Assembly: GCA_033239005.1 (NCBI GenBank)
Contig: BSQZ01000021.1
Location: forward strand, 6,607,501 to 6,671,500
Origin: Lamellibrachia satsuma
Lineage: Eukaryota; Annelida; Polychaeta; Sabellida; Siboglinidae
Direction of reading: 5' to 3'
DNA length: 64,000 bases
Shown in pieces: positions 22,816 through 34,077 of the stretch (position 1 is the stretch's first letter; every line of letters starts with the position of its first letter). Below the pieces are notes generated by a model. It did no database searches. It had not been told where the DNA came from and saw nothing but the letters and a program-made list of their open reading frames with translations. The translations under genes and the position numbers were made by a program.

Positions 22816-24180
22816 TCATACAGTGAATCCCATTTTCCTCATACATTCCTTGTGCTGCTCTATGACACCCCCGCAGTTGTCCTCTCCCTTCTCCATGATG
22901 CTGTCAACACAATCAGTCCATCGTATCACATATTAAATTTGTTTTATCAATATTTGACTACCATCAACATTCTCAATATTTCTAATTGTTTGCAACAGAA
23001 TTCTTAACTTGTTTCTACTTCCATACTAGCTAAACAGTACTTAGCAGACATTGATCTGTCAAACTGACAGAATTCTTACCGCAGTCACACAGCATGACTA
23101 TGAAGTTCCATTCTAAATAAATACCATATTTCTTTTCAAATGAATTTTCTATTTTGTAATGTTGTGCCATGATACAATTATTGTGAAACAAAGACACAGT
23201 TATAAATAAGAGCTACAAGTGTCAAATGTAGAGTAACTAGAGTTTGCTTATACATGTGTTGTACATGAAGTTTGTTTTCATTGTTATGTAACGTGTCTAT
23301 GAACTGTCAATAACATGCTCCCAAGTTGACTTGACACATGTCAATACTCAACAGAGTAATGCGAGGTGACAGCTGGAGTTGCCTAGTGTCCTGTATGGCT
23401 GTACCTGACTGCAGTGACCCGACAAGGCCTATGACTATGTCATTCCAACAACTACCAAGGGCCATTTGGATGTCTGAACAAACAACTATAACAACTCCTT
23501 TTTATCACATACCAACAAGTAATGGAACATTTTACCTGGCTGAATCAGCTAGTCAAGCTCCCAACACTGATAGCTTATTTCTTTTAATGTATAAAGCACA
23601 GTTAACCACATTTATGTCTGGGTTATCCTTATGGCCTATGACTCCTAGCCTAGGACTTAGTATTTTCAAACTATGCTTGGCTTATTTAAATGCTAATTTA
23701 AGAGCCCAGCCTGAAATCGACCAGAACGACAGGGCAAGAATAACTATATCCGATGTCACAATGTCAATTATAATTATTGTCATTGACTCGTGGGTGCATG
23801 GCTCCAGTCCATGGGTATGGCCATGGGTAGTGCCATTGGATCAAAATGTTAAAACTAAAAAACATGATGACAGAAAGTTTACGTAACATAAAATCGGTAG
23901 TAAACAAGACAGTTTTGTCTGAAATGTAATGTGTAACTATCAGTGTTTTCGTTTGTAGTTCCATTCTGACATAATACCATTTGTTACAAAAGAAACATTG
24001 AAACAAGAACTGTCACTGAAGAATCGAAGAAGTAACATTCGAGAGAAATTACAAGTTGAATCTCCGTCGTCATCAACTAACAACTTACCAGGCATCTCGA
24101 ATTTTCTTAGTTTCTGGGCATGCACAGCATGGTTTCAATGGTTTCTTTTCGCCCTCTGCGGTCTTCTGTGGCTGCGGCAT
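22816..24180 (-). CDS. COX17: COX17, cytochrome c oxidase copper chaperone
   Basis: Two minus-strand exons, 24180-24089 and 22900-22816, join in phase 2 to give a complete 58-aa protein, near the family's usual 60-70 aa. Exon 1 encodes the [16 protein letters not shown] block, including the CC-x-C copper site. Exon 2 encodes [20 protein letters not shown] and ends MRKMGFTV. The twin CX9C motif is intact ([11 protein letters not shown] and [11 protein letters not shown]). COX17 works in the mitochondrial intermembrane space, where it is oxidised by MIA40 and passes copper to SCO1 and COX11 for cytochrome oxidase assembly. The donor is CTG/GTAAGT and the acceptor is GACAG/CATC. The 1.2-kb intron holds an unexplained plus-strand ORF. 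The gene is tail to tail with SUPT3H. Confidence 0.96.
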
Positions 24181-24214
24181 ATTGAATAATTTCAACGTAC
24201 AAATCGACAGTATA

Positions 24215-24325
24215 AGTGCGTGTGACGTACGATCAACGTATTATATATGGAGCAACTGAATGACACCAACTTCTCGTGCGCGTGTCCTTGACGTCCGGGT
24301 TCGTCAATTTCCGGAACTGTTCGGA
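24215..24325 (-). promoter_or_regulatory. Probable COX17 promoter region
   Basis: The 150 bp upstream of the COX17 start are richer in CpG than their surroundings. They contain TGACGTAC (24226) and TGACGTCC, which resemble CRE half-sites, and TTTCCGGAAC, an ETS-like site near 24310. No TATA box is seen. This is inference from motif and position only. Confidence 0.35.
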
Positions 24326-24595
24326 TTCGCTAAGCATGTTCAGTTTTCGAAGGTGTTAATAATCGATCACGTAGTTACAAATTGTATTATGCGGATTACT
24401 CTAAATATTGTAAGGTTGGTTGCATGACTATAGCGAGACAAACGTTTGACAGTTGTATTTGAAAGATATAATGTTTTGGACGCGCAAGCAACGTATGTGT
24501 TGAAACGGCGATAGTGACGATGTCGACCTGCTAGCAATGTCACAGAGTTGAACACCTAGTCCTAGGCGAGCATTCACCCTACAGGTTTCAGGCAT

Positions 24596-24680
24596 GACAG
24601 TGATCTCGGCCTGAGTGAACTCGGCCTGTTTCTGTGAACTCGGCCAGTGACCTCGGCCTGCATAGCCAGTGATCTCGACC
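24596..24680. repeat. Extra block of GATCTCGGCCTG repeats (end fragment of a related element)
   Basis: CAGTGATCTCGGCCTGAGTG and related units (CTCGGCCTG, CTCGGCCAG, GTGACCTCGG) are the same motifs that form the inverted ends of the element at 24889-27681. This block stands alone just before the CR1 sequence begins. It may be the remnant of a second copy or of a rearranged end. Confidence 0.75.
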
Positions 24681-24880
24681 TATATCCAAACTTACCATGC
24701 CCTACAATTCATCTACAGGAGGTTGATCAAGACACTTAAAGTCATAGAGGCACGAGTTGGGCAGATCGTATTGTCGGGGATATTACCAATAATGGGAGGC
24801 AGGGGTGAGGAATATAGGAACTGTAGGAGGATGGCGATCAACACACAGGTACGGAAGGTATGTATGGAGGAGGGAGTAGG

Positions 24881-24888
24881 CTTCGTAG
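24881..24888. repeat. Left 8-bp target-site duplication (CTTCGTAG)
   Basis: CTTCGTAG occurs here and again at 27682-27689, directly outside the two inverted ends. Removing one copy with the insert restores the CR1 ORF1 frame (..GFV / DMWL..), which supports it as a true insertion scar. Confidence 0.9.
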
Positions 24889-25050
24889 GGTGTACAGTGA
24901 TCTCGGCCTTTCGGGATCTCGGCCTGAGTGATCTCGGCCTGTTTTGGTGAACTCGGCCAGTGACCTCGGCCTGTGTGGCAGTGAATTCGGCCTGTACAGC
25001 AGTGATCTCGGCCTGTCTTTGATTACGGGCCTTGTTATAGTAATGTAGGC
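24889..25050. repeat. Left terminal inverted repeat
   Basis: It contains five or more CTCGGCC units in direct orientation, then TTACGGGCCTTGTTATAGTA. That last segment also has a counterpart in the right end (AACGGGCCTTTTTATTATAG in reverse), so the inverted ends reach at least this far. Confidence 0.85.
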
Positions 25051-25289
25051 CATATTTATCGGTACAAGAAGTTGTATCATGTATTTATTGTTACGATAAA
25101 CAGTGTTCAATGCAATAAAGATGTTGTTAGACGATCGGTCTTGATCTTATTCTTAGCCGATATAGGTGTATAGGCGCAATGACTTCGCAAACATAATACC
25201 CCGTTAATATGTATCATGTAATCGGTTTTAAAATATTATTTGTACGTTAAAAAAGTGATGGTCATAGTAATGCGCTTCCTACTCTTGCT

Positions 25290-25442
25290 TTGTTTTATTG
25301 AGCTGATCTTTTAATTTTGTCTATCTTTGATTTGTGTGCGTTAAGAATGTGTAGAGCTGTTGTAGTTGGCTTTCTGTCGTTCCTTTGTTTTATTGAGCTG
25401 ATCTTGTCATGTTGTCTCTTTGATTTTTGTGAGTAAACATTG

Positions 25443-25473
<31 letters not shown>

Positions 25474-25640
25474 GGCAGGCTATAGTAATTGGTTTTCTAC
25501 TCGTGCATTGTTTCATTGAGCTGATCTTTTCATGTTGTCTTTCTTTGATTTGTGTGCGTTAAGAATGTGTAGAGGCAGGCTGTAGTAATTGGCTTTCTAC
25601 TCGTGCATTGTTTCATTGAGCTGATATTTTCATGTTGTCT
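25290..25640. repeat. About 100-bp internal direct repeats (four copies)
   Basis: ATTGAGCTGATCTT recurs near 25296, 25392, 25514 and 25615, within longer repeats that include GTGTGCGTTAAGAATGTGTA and TTTCTACTCGTGCATTG. They lie between the left inverted end and the TATA box. Confidence 0.85.
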
Positions 25641-25786
25641 GTTTGAACATGACCAAAGCTGAAGTTAAGCCCTACTAACTGTGTGGCCCCAGATCGCCGT
25701 GGGCCGCAGCAAGAGCGAAGTGTTCCATAAAGATGATTGGTCAGAATAGGCTAAGATTGATCAGAATCATAGCCGCCACCCAGCTT

Positions 25787-25793
25787 TATAAAG
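25787..25793 (+). promoter_or_regulatory. Candidate TATA box of the PHD-like gene
   Basis: TATAAAG in the context AGCTTTATAAAGAGGGG lies about 165 bp before the ATG at 25951. It fits a start site near 25815-25825. Confidence 0.5.
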
Positions 25794-25950
25794 AGGGGAA
25801 TGTCGATGACTAAACACTGGGTTCACTTACAAGCGCGAACGTACGATATTTGAATTGCTCGTGAAAGTACAACTATAATAGTTTAATAGTTTGTAAAATT
25901 ACGACAACCAAGGTTTTAAGTGTTCGTTATCGTGAATCTGCTTTCCCGCC

Positions 25951-26515
25951 ATGAATCGCGAGTCGTCCGCGTGTCTCAGTTGCTTACGGATCGTGCGTAA
26001 ACGCCAAGAGGCTCTGTTGTGCGACGGGTGCAATTTATGGCAACACAGAGTGTGCGGGACAGGTATGTTGCGTGCGTTGTAAAGTCGTCTTCACTATTGA
26101 TAATATACATAAATAATGACAACCCGAAAGTTAATTGCTATGTGTCGGGATGGCAAAAATGTTCTAAGAACATCAGAAGTATTGGGTTTCTTAATATTTT
26201 ATTATAATTACGGCATACATTTATTCGTGTGAATTTGCAGATGTCAGCAGAGCCTTCTATAGGCAGCTGGTGAAGGGTTCGGTTGACTTGCCTCAATGGA
26301 GGTGCTGCAAATGTGCCAAAGGTAATAATTTTGTGCACAAAACCCGTAGTTATAAAAAGTTATCAGAGGGGAAACTGAGAAGGCACCAAAAAAAGACATT
26401 TCGACTCCTGCAGGGGAAGGTTGCAGTGCAGTGGGATCTATATCGATCTGGGGAAAAGACAGCCATGCAGTGCCTGAAGACATTTGGCCGTTTGTATGGC
26501 CCTGTGATGCGTTAA
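25951..26515 (+). CDS. PHD-like zinc finger protein carried by the TIR element
   Basis: Two exons (25951-26062 and 26241-26515) join in phase 1 to give 128 aa. Exon 1 holds CLSC, then LLCDGCNLWQHRVCGTG. Exon 2 holds VSRAFYRQLVKG and QWRCCKC. The spacing C-x2-C, C-x2-C, H-x2-C, C-x-C matches a PHD/C4HC3 zinc-binding fold. The rest is basic (SEGKLRRHQKKTFRLLQGKV) and then unfamiliar (VQWDLYRSGEKTAMQCLKTF), ending in TAA. The finger style, with RQEALLCDGC..WQHRVC..G, resembles those beside MULE/FLYWCH domains in invertebrate proteins. That comparison is from memory. The gene could be the N-terminal remnant of a transposase or an accessory protein. An alternative donor AAAG/GTAATA exists near 26321. 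Confidence 0.65.
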
Positions 26516-26538
26516 GTGTGCTCTCCGAACCGAATCTT

Positions 26539-26621
26539 GCTACTCTACTTCTATAATTATATATATATATATATATATTATATATGTATATATATATATA
26601 TAATTATAGAAGTAGAGTAGC
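26539..26621. repeat. Perfect AT-rich inverted repeat (hairpin) after the PHD-like gene
   Basis: GCTACTCTACTTCTATAATT at 26539 is mirrored by AATTATAGAAGTAGAGTAGC ending at 26621, with (TA)n between them. The arms are about 40 bp. The hairpin starts 23 bp after the stop codon. Confidence 0.93.
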
Positions 26622-27249
26622 TATATATATGTGTGTGTGTGTGTGTATATATTATATACATTGTACTAAGGATTCATTATACATTTATTATACATAAGGA
26701 TTTATTATACATTGCATTAAGGAATTTATATTGTGATTATGATTTAATTATATATATATATATATATATATTCCTATTTTAGATTGTATTAAGGATTTCA
26801 TATTGTGATTACCATTTAATTGTACTGTGTGGTATATGGTTATAGTAGCAATTTTATATCATTTCTAATTCTTTCTTGGTTCCCATCTTTGCTGTTATTT
26901 TTTCTTTAATTTATTTGCATAGGTTACGTCACGACATTTATGTATTGATTTTGAGGGAATTATAAATAAAAATAGAAACTTTCTACATTATGCCTTTTGT
27001 CTTCTTCTGCAAACTAGCCACGATTCCGAGTCGAAACATTGTCCCACTCGAACAACAAAAATAAATATATATCTGTCTATACATAATATATATATACTAT
27101 ATGATATCAGTACATATTACGGCAACGGACTGTACATACTAATGAAATGTTACTTATAACTGATGAATTAAAATGGCTACATTTAGCACGCAGATTTTGC
27201 CGATGATAATTTATAGTTTTTATTTAAATATGTCGGACATAACTATAAT

Positions 27250-27681
27250 AAAAAGGCCCGTTATAGAAACAGGCCGAGATCGCTGTCATATAAGTCAGTC
27301 CGACCATGCAATAGTGAACATTATTCAGTCGATTATGTAGCAGTTATCCCAATACATAACACACAGTTTTATTTTACAAACACTTATTTCTGGCCAACAT
27401 CACTCCCTCAAACAGGCTGAGATCACTAACTAGACAAGAAGTTTTATTTAACGTCCGTTTTTATGGAAAATTACAGGCCGAGATCACTGCCGCACAGGCC
27501 GAGTTCACTGTCGGGCACTTATTTCTTACCAACATCACGCCGTCAAACAGGCCGAGATCACTGGCTATACAGGCCGAGATCACTGCTGCACAGGCCGAAT
27601 TCACTGCCGCACAGGCCGAGGTCACTGGCCGAGTTCACCAAAACAGGCCGAGATCCCGAAAGGCCGAGATCACTGTGAACC
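27250..27681. repeat. Right terminal inverted repeat
   Basis: CAGGCCGAGATCACTG-type units face the opposite way to those of the left end. The right end is longer (about 430 bp) because of extra segments such as two copies of CACTTATTTCT..CCAACATCAC. It ends ..GAGATCACTGTGAACC at 27681 and is followed by the CTTCGTAG duplication at 27682-27689. Confidence 0.85.
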
Positions 27682-30600
27682 CTTCGTAGACATGTGGTTA
27701 AACTTTGTGGGAAGAGGTGACTTTTTCATGAGAGATGGATTTCACCTGACAGGGAAGGGCGCTGCAGTTCTTGCGTGTGAGTTTGTCAGAGTTGTCGACG
27801 AGGGCACAGGTACCATAAATTATTTAAACGAGATGCGCAGGGGGAACTGACAGAGAAAACTCAAAGGAGTACTATTACAAATACACATCCAAAGAAATGT
27901 TCACCAATAATTTCAGACAATGAACTTAAATGTGCATGCTTAAATGCCAAGAGCATAGTAAATAAAAAAAGTGAGTTTGACATTATGGTAGCAGATATTG
28001 ATCCTCATGTAATAGGCATCACAGAATCATGGGCAAATGAAGATATAGTAGATGCTGAGTTAGCACTAACAGGCTATGCCTATGGCTATGTAATGTTTAG
28101 GAAGGATAGACGAGAAAGAAGGGGAGGCGGAGTAATTTTGTATATTAAAGAATCTATCCAAGGCCAAGCATATGAAATTACACTGAAAAGTGAAGCAGAT
28201 AGTGTGGAAGCAATTTGGTGTAACATAGTTACCAGGAACTCAACATTAACAATAGGAGTAGTTTATCGTAGTCCTAACATAGGACAAGAGGAAGATGTAA
28301 AATTACAAAAGGCGATAAGGGAGGTGAGCAAGGGAGAATGTGTTATAATGGGTGATTTTAACCATGGCCATATACAATGGGAATCATTAGAGAGTGCTGG
28401 AGGTGACGACCATCAGTTTCTACTTCTAACACAGGATTGTTTCCTTACTCAACATGTCTTGGAACCAACCAGAGGTGGGAATGTGTTAGATTTAATTTTG
28501 TCTTCTCAAAATGAATTAGTTGACAATGTTAAAGTACACGAACATTTGGGTTCAAGTGACCATAACCAAATCCATTTTAATATAAAAGTAAAAACAGGGA
28601 ATACATAAAAAACAATGGAGGAGGAACTTCAACAAAGGCAACTATAAAGTGATGAGAACATATCTAGCAAATATAGATTGGAATAACTTGCTGAAGAACA
28701 AGACAGCAACAGAATGCTGGACTTGTTTAAAATATGAGATTGAGGGCATTATTGAGAAATTTATTCCATTAAGAAAACAAGGGAAAAGATCCAGGAAAAA
28801 ACACCTGTCAAAAGAAGCTATTAGAAAAATTGCTCACAAACAGATGCTGTGGAGGGTCTATAAACACACTGGAAATGTAGAAGACTACACAAACTACAAA
28901 GAGGCACTTAACCTAGCTACAACTGAAATTAGAAAATCTAAAAGAACCTTTGAAAAAAAATTGGCAGGTAATATAAAAAATGACAGCAAGAGTTTCTATG
29001 CTTATGTAAGGAGTAAACAGAAAGTTCAATATAAGGTCGGACCACTGGAAAATAACAGTGAAAACATAATTTCAGATGGGTTCCAAATGGCAGAGGTCCT
29101 GAATGAGTATTTCAGCTCAGTTTTTACCACAGAAGATATCAGCTCACCTCCAGTTCCATTGATTAAATTTGAGGGCAATAAATCAGAACATTTAGGGCAG
29201 TTATTTGTAACTCCTGAAATGATAGCAAAGAAAATTAAGAAGATGAAAGATACTAAATCACCTGGAGTTGATGGGATACCACCAAAACTGCTAAAGGAAA
29301 TTGTTGATCAAATTAGTACACCACTTGCAAACTTATTTAACTTGTCACTAGAAGAAGGAATAGTTCCTTCAGAATGGAAAAATGGAAAGAAGCAAATATT
29401 ACGCCGCTATTTAAGACGGGATCGAAGAAGAAGCCAGAAAATTACAGACCAGTGAGTTTAACATCAGTTGTATGTAAATTACTCGAAACATCAATTAGAG
29501 ACCACATGGTGGAATTCTCGTAAAACATAAATTAATAAATACATCTCAACATGGATTCCTAAAAGCAAGGTCATGTCTAACCAATCTCTTATGTTTTTTA
29601 GAAGAAATTACAAAGTGGGTAGATGACAGGGTCACCAGTGGATGTTGTCTACTTAGATTTTCAGAAAGCTTTCGATAAAGTGCCACATCAAAGATTGTTA
29701 CTTAAACTAAAAGCCCATGGTATAGGCAATGATGTAATCAACTGGATAGAAAAGTGGCTGACACACAGAAGACAGAGAGTAATAGTAGATGGTGAGATTT
29801 CAAACTGGAAAACTGTTTTGGCCCTATTAGGCCCTATACTGTTTTTAATATATATATATATATAAATGATTTGGAGGATGACATATCTAGCAAAGTACTC
29901 AAATTTGCAGATGACACAAAAGTATTCAGAAAGGTTACTAATGATACAGATAAACAAAGTTTACAGGATGATCTAGAAAAATTAGTTAAATGGTCAGAAA
30001 AATGGCAAATGTTATTCAATTTTGGGAAGTGTAAATGTATACACATAGGACATGGAAATATGGACGAGGAATATAAAATGGGGGATGCTGTACTAGGTAG
30101 AACCACACAAGAAAAGGATTTAGGAGTAACATTTAATGCTGACATGAAAGTTTCAGAGCAATGTGGGATTGCTGCTTCGAAAGGAAATCAAATTGTAGGG
30201 CTAATTAGGAGAACTATCACGTATAAGGAGAAACATCTAATTGTACCCCTGTACAAAGCAATAGTTAGACCACATTTGGAATATTGTATTCAAGCATGGA
30301 GGCCATATCGTAAAAAAGACATAGATAAGCTAGAAAGAATACAACGAAGAGCAACTAAAATGATTCCAGAATTAAGAGACCTTAGTTACGAAAGTCGCTT
30401 ATTACAATGTGGTTAGACAACACTAGAGACCAGGAGACTAAGAGGAGACCAAATAGAAGTGTTTAAAATAGTGAACGGTTATGAGGATGTTGATAGGAAT
30501 ATGGTCTTCAAACTTAAAGAAGGCAGTAGAACCAGAGGACACAAAACAGCATTAGTTAAGGAGCAGTTTAGGTTGGACATGAAAAAGTACTCTTTCTCAC

Positions 30601-31008
30601 AGAGGGTGATAAATGAATGGAACAAACTGCCAAATGATTGTGTTAATGCTAGTAGTGTGAATATGTTTTAAAATAGAATTGACAGATATCTGATAAGGGC
30701 AGGCTACACATAGATGAGAAAATTGTTGGACTCTTGATAAGCCAATGGCTTCCTTGTCCACTTGCCATCTGGAACTTGTTGTTCGAGATGGCAATTTTGT
30801 TAAATCTTGTTAAATCTGTAACACACCAGGAAGTCTGACTGAGGCATGAACTCAAATAGGGAAGCTTTTGTCTGAGAAAATGTCTAATTTTATACCAAGT
30901 TGCAACACAATGTATATATATGTAGAGATATTATGGAACACTCCTGCTTGTCACGTCATTATTATTATTTGTTTGACAGCCAAGTCAAAACAATGCCCTG
31001 TCATACTG

Positions 31009-31150
31009 TGGGGCGCGGTAGCGGTTAGAACGTTTGGCTCTCAATCGAGAGAACCCAGGTTCGTATCCTCTTGCTACCGTTTCGAAGTTTTGGCAGTTTC
31101 GTTCATCCCACAATTCATTTAGCTGCATAAACTCGTTGCAGCCACATTTG
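31009..31150 (+). mobile_element. tRNA-derived SINE
   Basis: The segment from 31009 looks like a tRNA gene: an A-box-like TAGCGGTTAGAACG at 31019-31032 and a B box GGTTCGTATCC at 31058-31068, 25 bp apart. The acceptor stem does not pair cleanly (GGGGCGC against TGCTACCG), so this is not a working tRNA. The downstream boundary is not clear. Confidence 0.65.
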
Positions 31151-32790
31151 AAAATGCTGATCTATGCAATGCTTCCTGTGGCAATGACAACCAATATACA
31201 ACTGTTCTGTACAATTTTTTTACACAATGTTACCAATGCACTGGACCACATAACAAATATCTTCAATGATGGTTCTAGTGCAAAATGGCTACCTGCTCCT
31301 TCACATACTGGTGTCATAGCCCCTAATTTGACCAAATTTCTATTTTGGCATCCGATCTGTATCATGTTATTCATGATTGTTACTGCTATCTGCTGTATCC
31401 AAGCAAACTGTTTACTTTTCGTATAAACCTGTGCCTACGGGAATGTTTATAATATCGTTATCTTATGTAAACTACTCCAGGGTAAGGGTTAGCTAGGGAT
31501 GGGGTTAGCTATGGTTAGGGTTGTATACCTTCATTTCCTTGTGCTCAAGCACTTGCAAAGAACATGAAATGGGTATTGAGACGTGGTGAATAGATACTTA
31601 TGAAAGGCAGTGATTATTTTATATAAAAAGTGCTTATTTTAAGCTTTTTAGCTTACCACAAGCTCTATTGTGCAATTTTAGCAGATGGAAAATGAAAAAA
31701 TTGTGTTTATTACCAATTAAATATCATATTAAACATCAAATTGCATAACTTGTCAGCTCATGCACATCAAACGTTATAGAACAACATTAAGATGTACATT
31801 TATTTGACATTTTTTATAGTAGGTCAGCTATAGGACACCTCCTAAAGGAGACAGCTAAAAAGTTTAAATAATAACGGGGTTTAACAGGTAATGATCTTGT
31901 TGAGTTGATGGAATCAATGAAATATGTATATAATAATATAATGTTTACTAGCCTGACACCAAAAATTGTCTAAGTCAAAAATTATACATTTCTAGCTCTT
32001 GCAAAATACCTGCATGTGCGATACCTATCAATGTTTACCAATATAAATGAGAAATGAACGGAGATCATGGTGTTGTGTTAACAACAGTTCTTCCACCAAA
32101 GATCTTTGCTTCATCCAAAGATTAGTGAATATCAAAGTTAAGTCAAAGAGCATATAAGGTATTTGATTAATTACTGATGTGTTGTGTCAAACTGTGGTTT
32201 GCTTCTACAATGTAGTACATGTTTTAATTGGATCATGTCTTTCATGACTTTAGTTTTATAATAATAAAAAATATTAATAGAGTTTATTCAGTTACAATTA
32301 ATGGTACATGTTTAGTTTAATTAAGAAGTACAGTAACATGCAGCTTAGGTGATCCATAGGAAATCCTGCCTGATTTATAGTGGGACTGCCTGCAAAAATC
32401 AGTATAATATAAAGTACAATTATTTTCAGTAATACCCTGTACAAAGTAAGAATATGCTGATATTATGATACTTAAAATTAAATAGAACAAGTTACTGTGT
32501 ACTTCATATACACCTGTATACAATATGGTTTTGCCTAGAAAGAATATATTACATAAACAATAAAATATAATGATAAAGTTAGAATAATTATATATTTATT
32601 GGCGAGAATGACTATAAGATAAACACAATACAGTTTACACTGCAAACTTTATACATTTTGATTTATTGGGTTTTTTTGGAAAGCATGTTCAGAAAATTGT
32701 TTATTATACATCCCTGAGAGAACAACTTGTATTTTGCTGCTGGACAGTCAACAGTATTGAAGTCCATTCTGATCTGTGCCAGGTGCATTT
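31151..32790. other. Unannotated intergenic stretch
   Basis: No exon, repeat array or element is recognisable on either strand. The sequence is AT-rich with only short ORFs. Confidence 0.5.
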
Positions 32791-32796
32791 TATTGA

Positions 32797-33448
32797 GTTA
32801 CCTTGATAAACAGGGGCTAGCTCTCGCCTACTATTAATGTCATTTTATTCAGTTGACTTGATAAACAGGGGCTAGCTCTCGCCTAGTATTAATGTCATTT
32901 TATTCAGTTACCTTGATAAACGGGCTAGCTCTCGCCTACTATTAATGTCATTTTATTCAGTTACCTTGATAAACAGGGGCTAGCTCTCGCCTACTATTAA
33001 TGTCATTTTATTCAGTTACCTTGATAAACAGGGGCTAGCTCTCGCCTACTATTAATGTCATTTTATTCAGTTACCTTGATAAACAGGGGCTAGCTCTCGT
33101 CTACTATTAATGTCATTTTATTCAGTTACCTTGATAAACAGGGGCTAGCTCTCATCTACTATTAATGTCATTTTATTCAGTTACCTTGATAAACAGGGGC
33201 TAGCTCTCGCCTACTATTAATGTCATTTTATTCAGTTACCTTGATAAACAGGGGCTAGCTCTCGCCTACTATTAATGTCATTTTATTCAGTTACCTTGAT
33301 AAACAGGGGCTAGCTCTCGTCTACTATTAATGTCATTTTATTCAGTTACCTTGATAAACAGGGGCTAGCTCTCATCTACTATTAATGTCATTTTATTCAG
33401 TTACCTTGATAAACAGGGGCTAGCTCTCGCCTACTATTAATGTCATTT
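32797..33448. repeat. 55-bp minisatellite, 12 copies, with higher-order structure
   Basis: The unit is TTGATAAACAGGGGCTAGCT followed by CTCGCCTACTATTAATGTCA and TTTTATTCAGTTACC. Variant positions CGCC, CGTC and CATC appear in the order C,T,A,C,C,T,A,C over the last eight copies. This shows duplication of a four-unit (220-bp) block. Confidence 0.97.
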
Positions 33449-34077
33449 TCTGCGGTACTTTTGTACAGACGTATTGTACAACTACAGGCATGGAATTAAT
33501 GTAATTGACAAGGTGTTTGGAACAATTATAAATTTACATATCTAGTCAAATAGTATGTTTTCAAATATCTTAATAATCAGGAGGCAAGCTCCTTTATCAG
33601 TGTCATCATTATTAATATATTTTGACATATCGGGTATGTTATATTATGTACGTTAATTTTTTCTATTGAATAAATCAATCGATATAATTGGTTGAATGTG
33701 TATATATTACTGGTACACTGACTTTTAACATGTCATGAAAATGGACATTTGTTGTCTTGAATCCTCAACAGCATTGCTGTTGAGTGATAACTCAGCATCA
33801 AGACGCTTCAGCTACATAATATTGGTTGATTTGCGGTACATGTTATGAATAATATTTATCAGAAACATTCTGTAAAGTTGTTATTTTGCATGTATTTTAT
33901 ATTTGTTAAAATAGTGATTAAAAATCACAATGTACCCAAGAACACACAAAAAACCAACAACAACGATAACAACAATGCATGTAAAAGGGGAATATGGAGA
34001 TATTGTGCATGTGGAGTCTTGTCTTGTCAGCCGTATCTGCCTTTACTTGTCCGCCTTTTAGGTGGTCCCATCACTAT
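33449..34077. other. Region upstream of the TAF13-like start
   Basis: No coding signal before 34078 is convincing. CCTTTTAGGTGGTCCCATCACT leads directly into the ATG. Promoter motifs are not obvious. Confidence 0.4.

Larger units (their letters stand above)
24889..27681. mobile_element. 2.8-kb DNA transposon-like element with long repeat-filled TIRs
   Basis: The element is bounded by CTTCGTAG duplications and begins GGTGTACAGTGATCTCGGCC. Its right end, read in reverse, begins GGTTCACAGTGATCTCGGCC. The inverted ends continue for over 100 bp with near identity, built from GATCTCGGCCTG, GAACTCGGCCAG and GACCTCGGCCTG units. Inside are ~100-bp direct repeats, a TATA box, a two-exon PHD-like finger gene and an AT-rich hairpin. 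I see no transposase. An 8-bp duplication fits Mutator-like, hAT and a few other superfamilies. The PHD-like finger resembles those that I recall beside MULE/FLYWCH domains in invertebrate proteins, so a non-autonomous Mutator-like (Phantom-like) element is my best guess. Confidence 0.85.
24690..30820 (+). mobile_element. CR1-like LINE, near full length, split by a nested inverted-repeat element
   Basis: The left piece (24690-24888) encodes an SGNH/esterase-like ORF1 segment: GQIVLSGILP and GGRGEEYRNCRRMAINTQ. The right piece (27682-30820) resumes the same frame at VDMWLNFVGRGDFFMRDGFH, then LTGKGAAVLA with the esterase DxxH motif. ORF2 follows: endonuclease (IGITESWANED, MGDFNHGHI, GSSDHNQIHF; 27970-28600), linker, and reverse transcriptase (YLDFQKAFDKVPHQ, FADDTKVF; to about 30700). 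The copy is dead: there are frameshifts near 28600, 29385 and 29500, a deletion over the GVPQGSV block near 29825, and stops near 30415 and 30668. The 3' end is the shared CCACTTGCCATCTGG block plus TTGTTAAATC repeats. Confidence 0.92.

Noticed and set aside
24056..24259. 67-codon ORF on the plus strand with a hydrophobic end
   Set aside because: It overlaps COX17 exon 1, which has strong family identity and correct splice sites on the minus strand.
31009..31080. Functional tRNA gene
   Set aside because: A and B boxes are present but the acceptor stem does not pair, and the segment continues into non-tRNA sequence as a SINE does.
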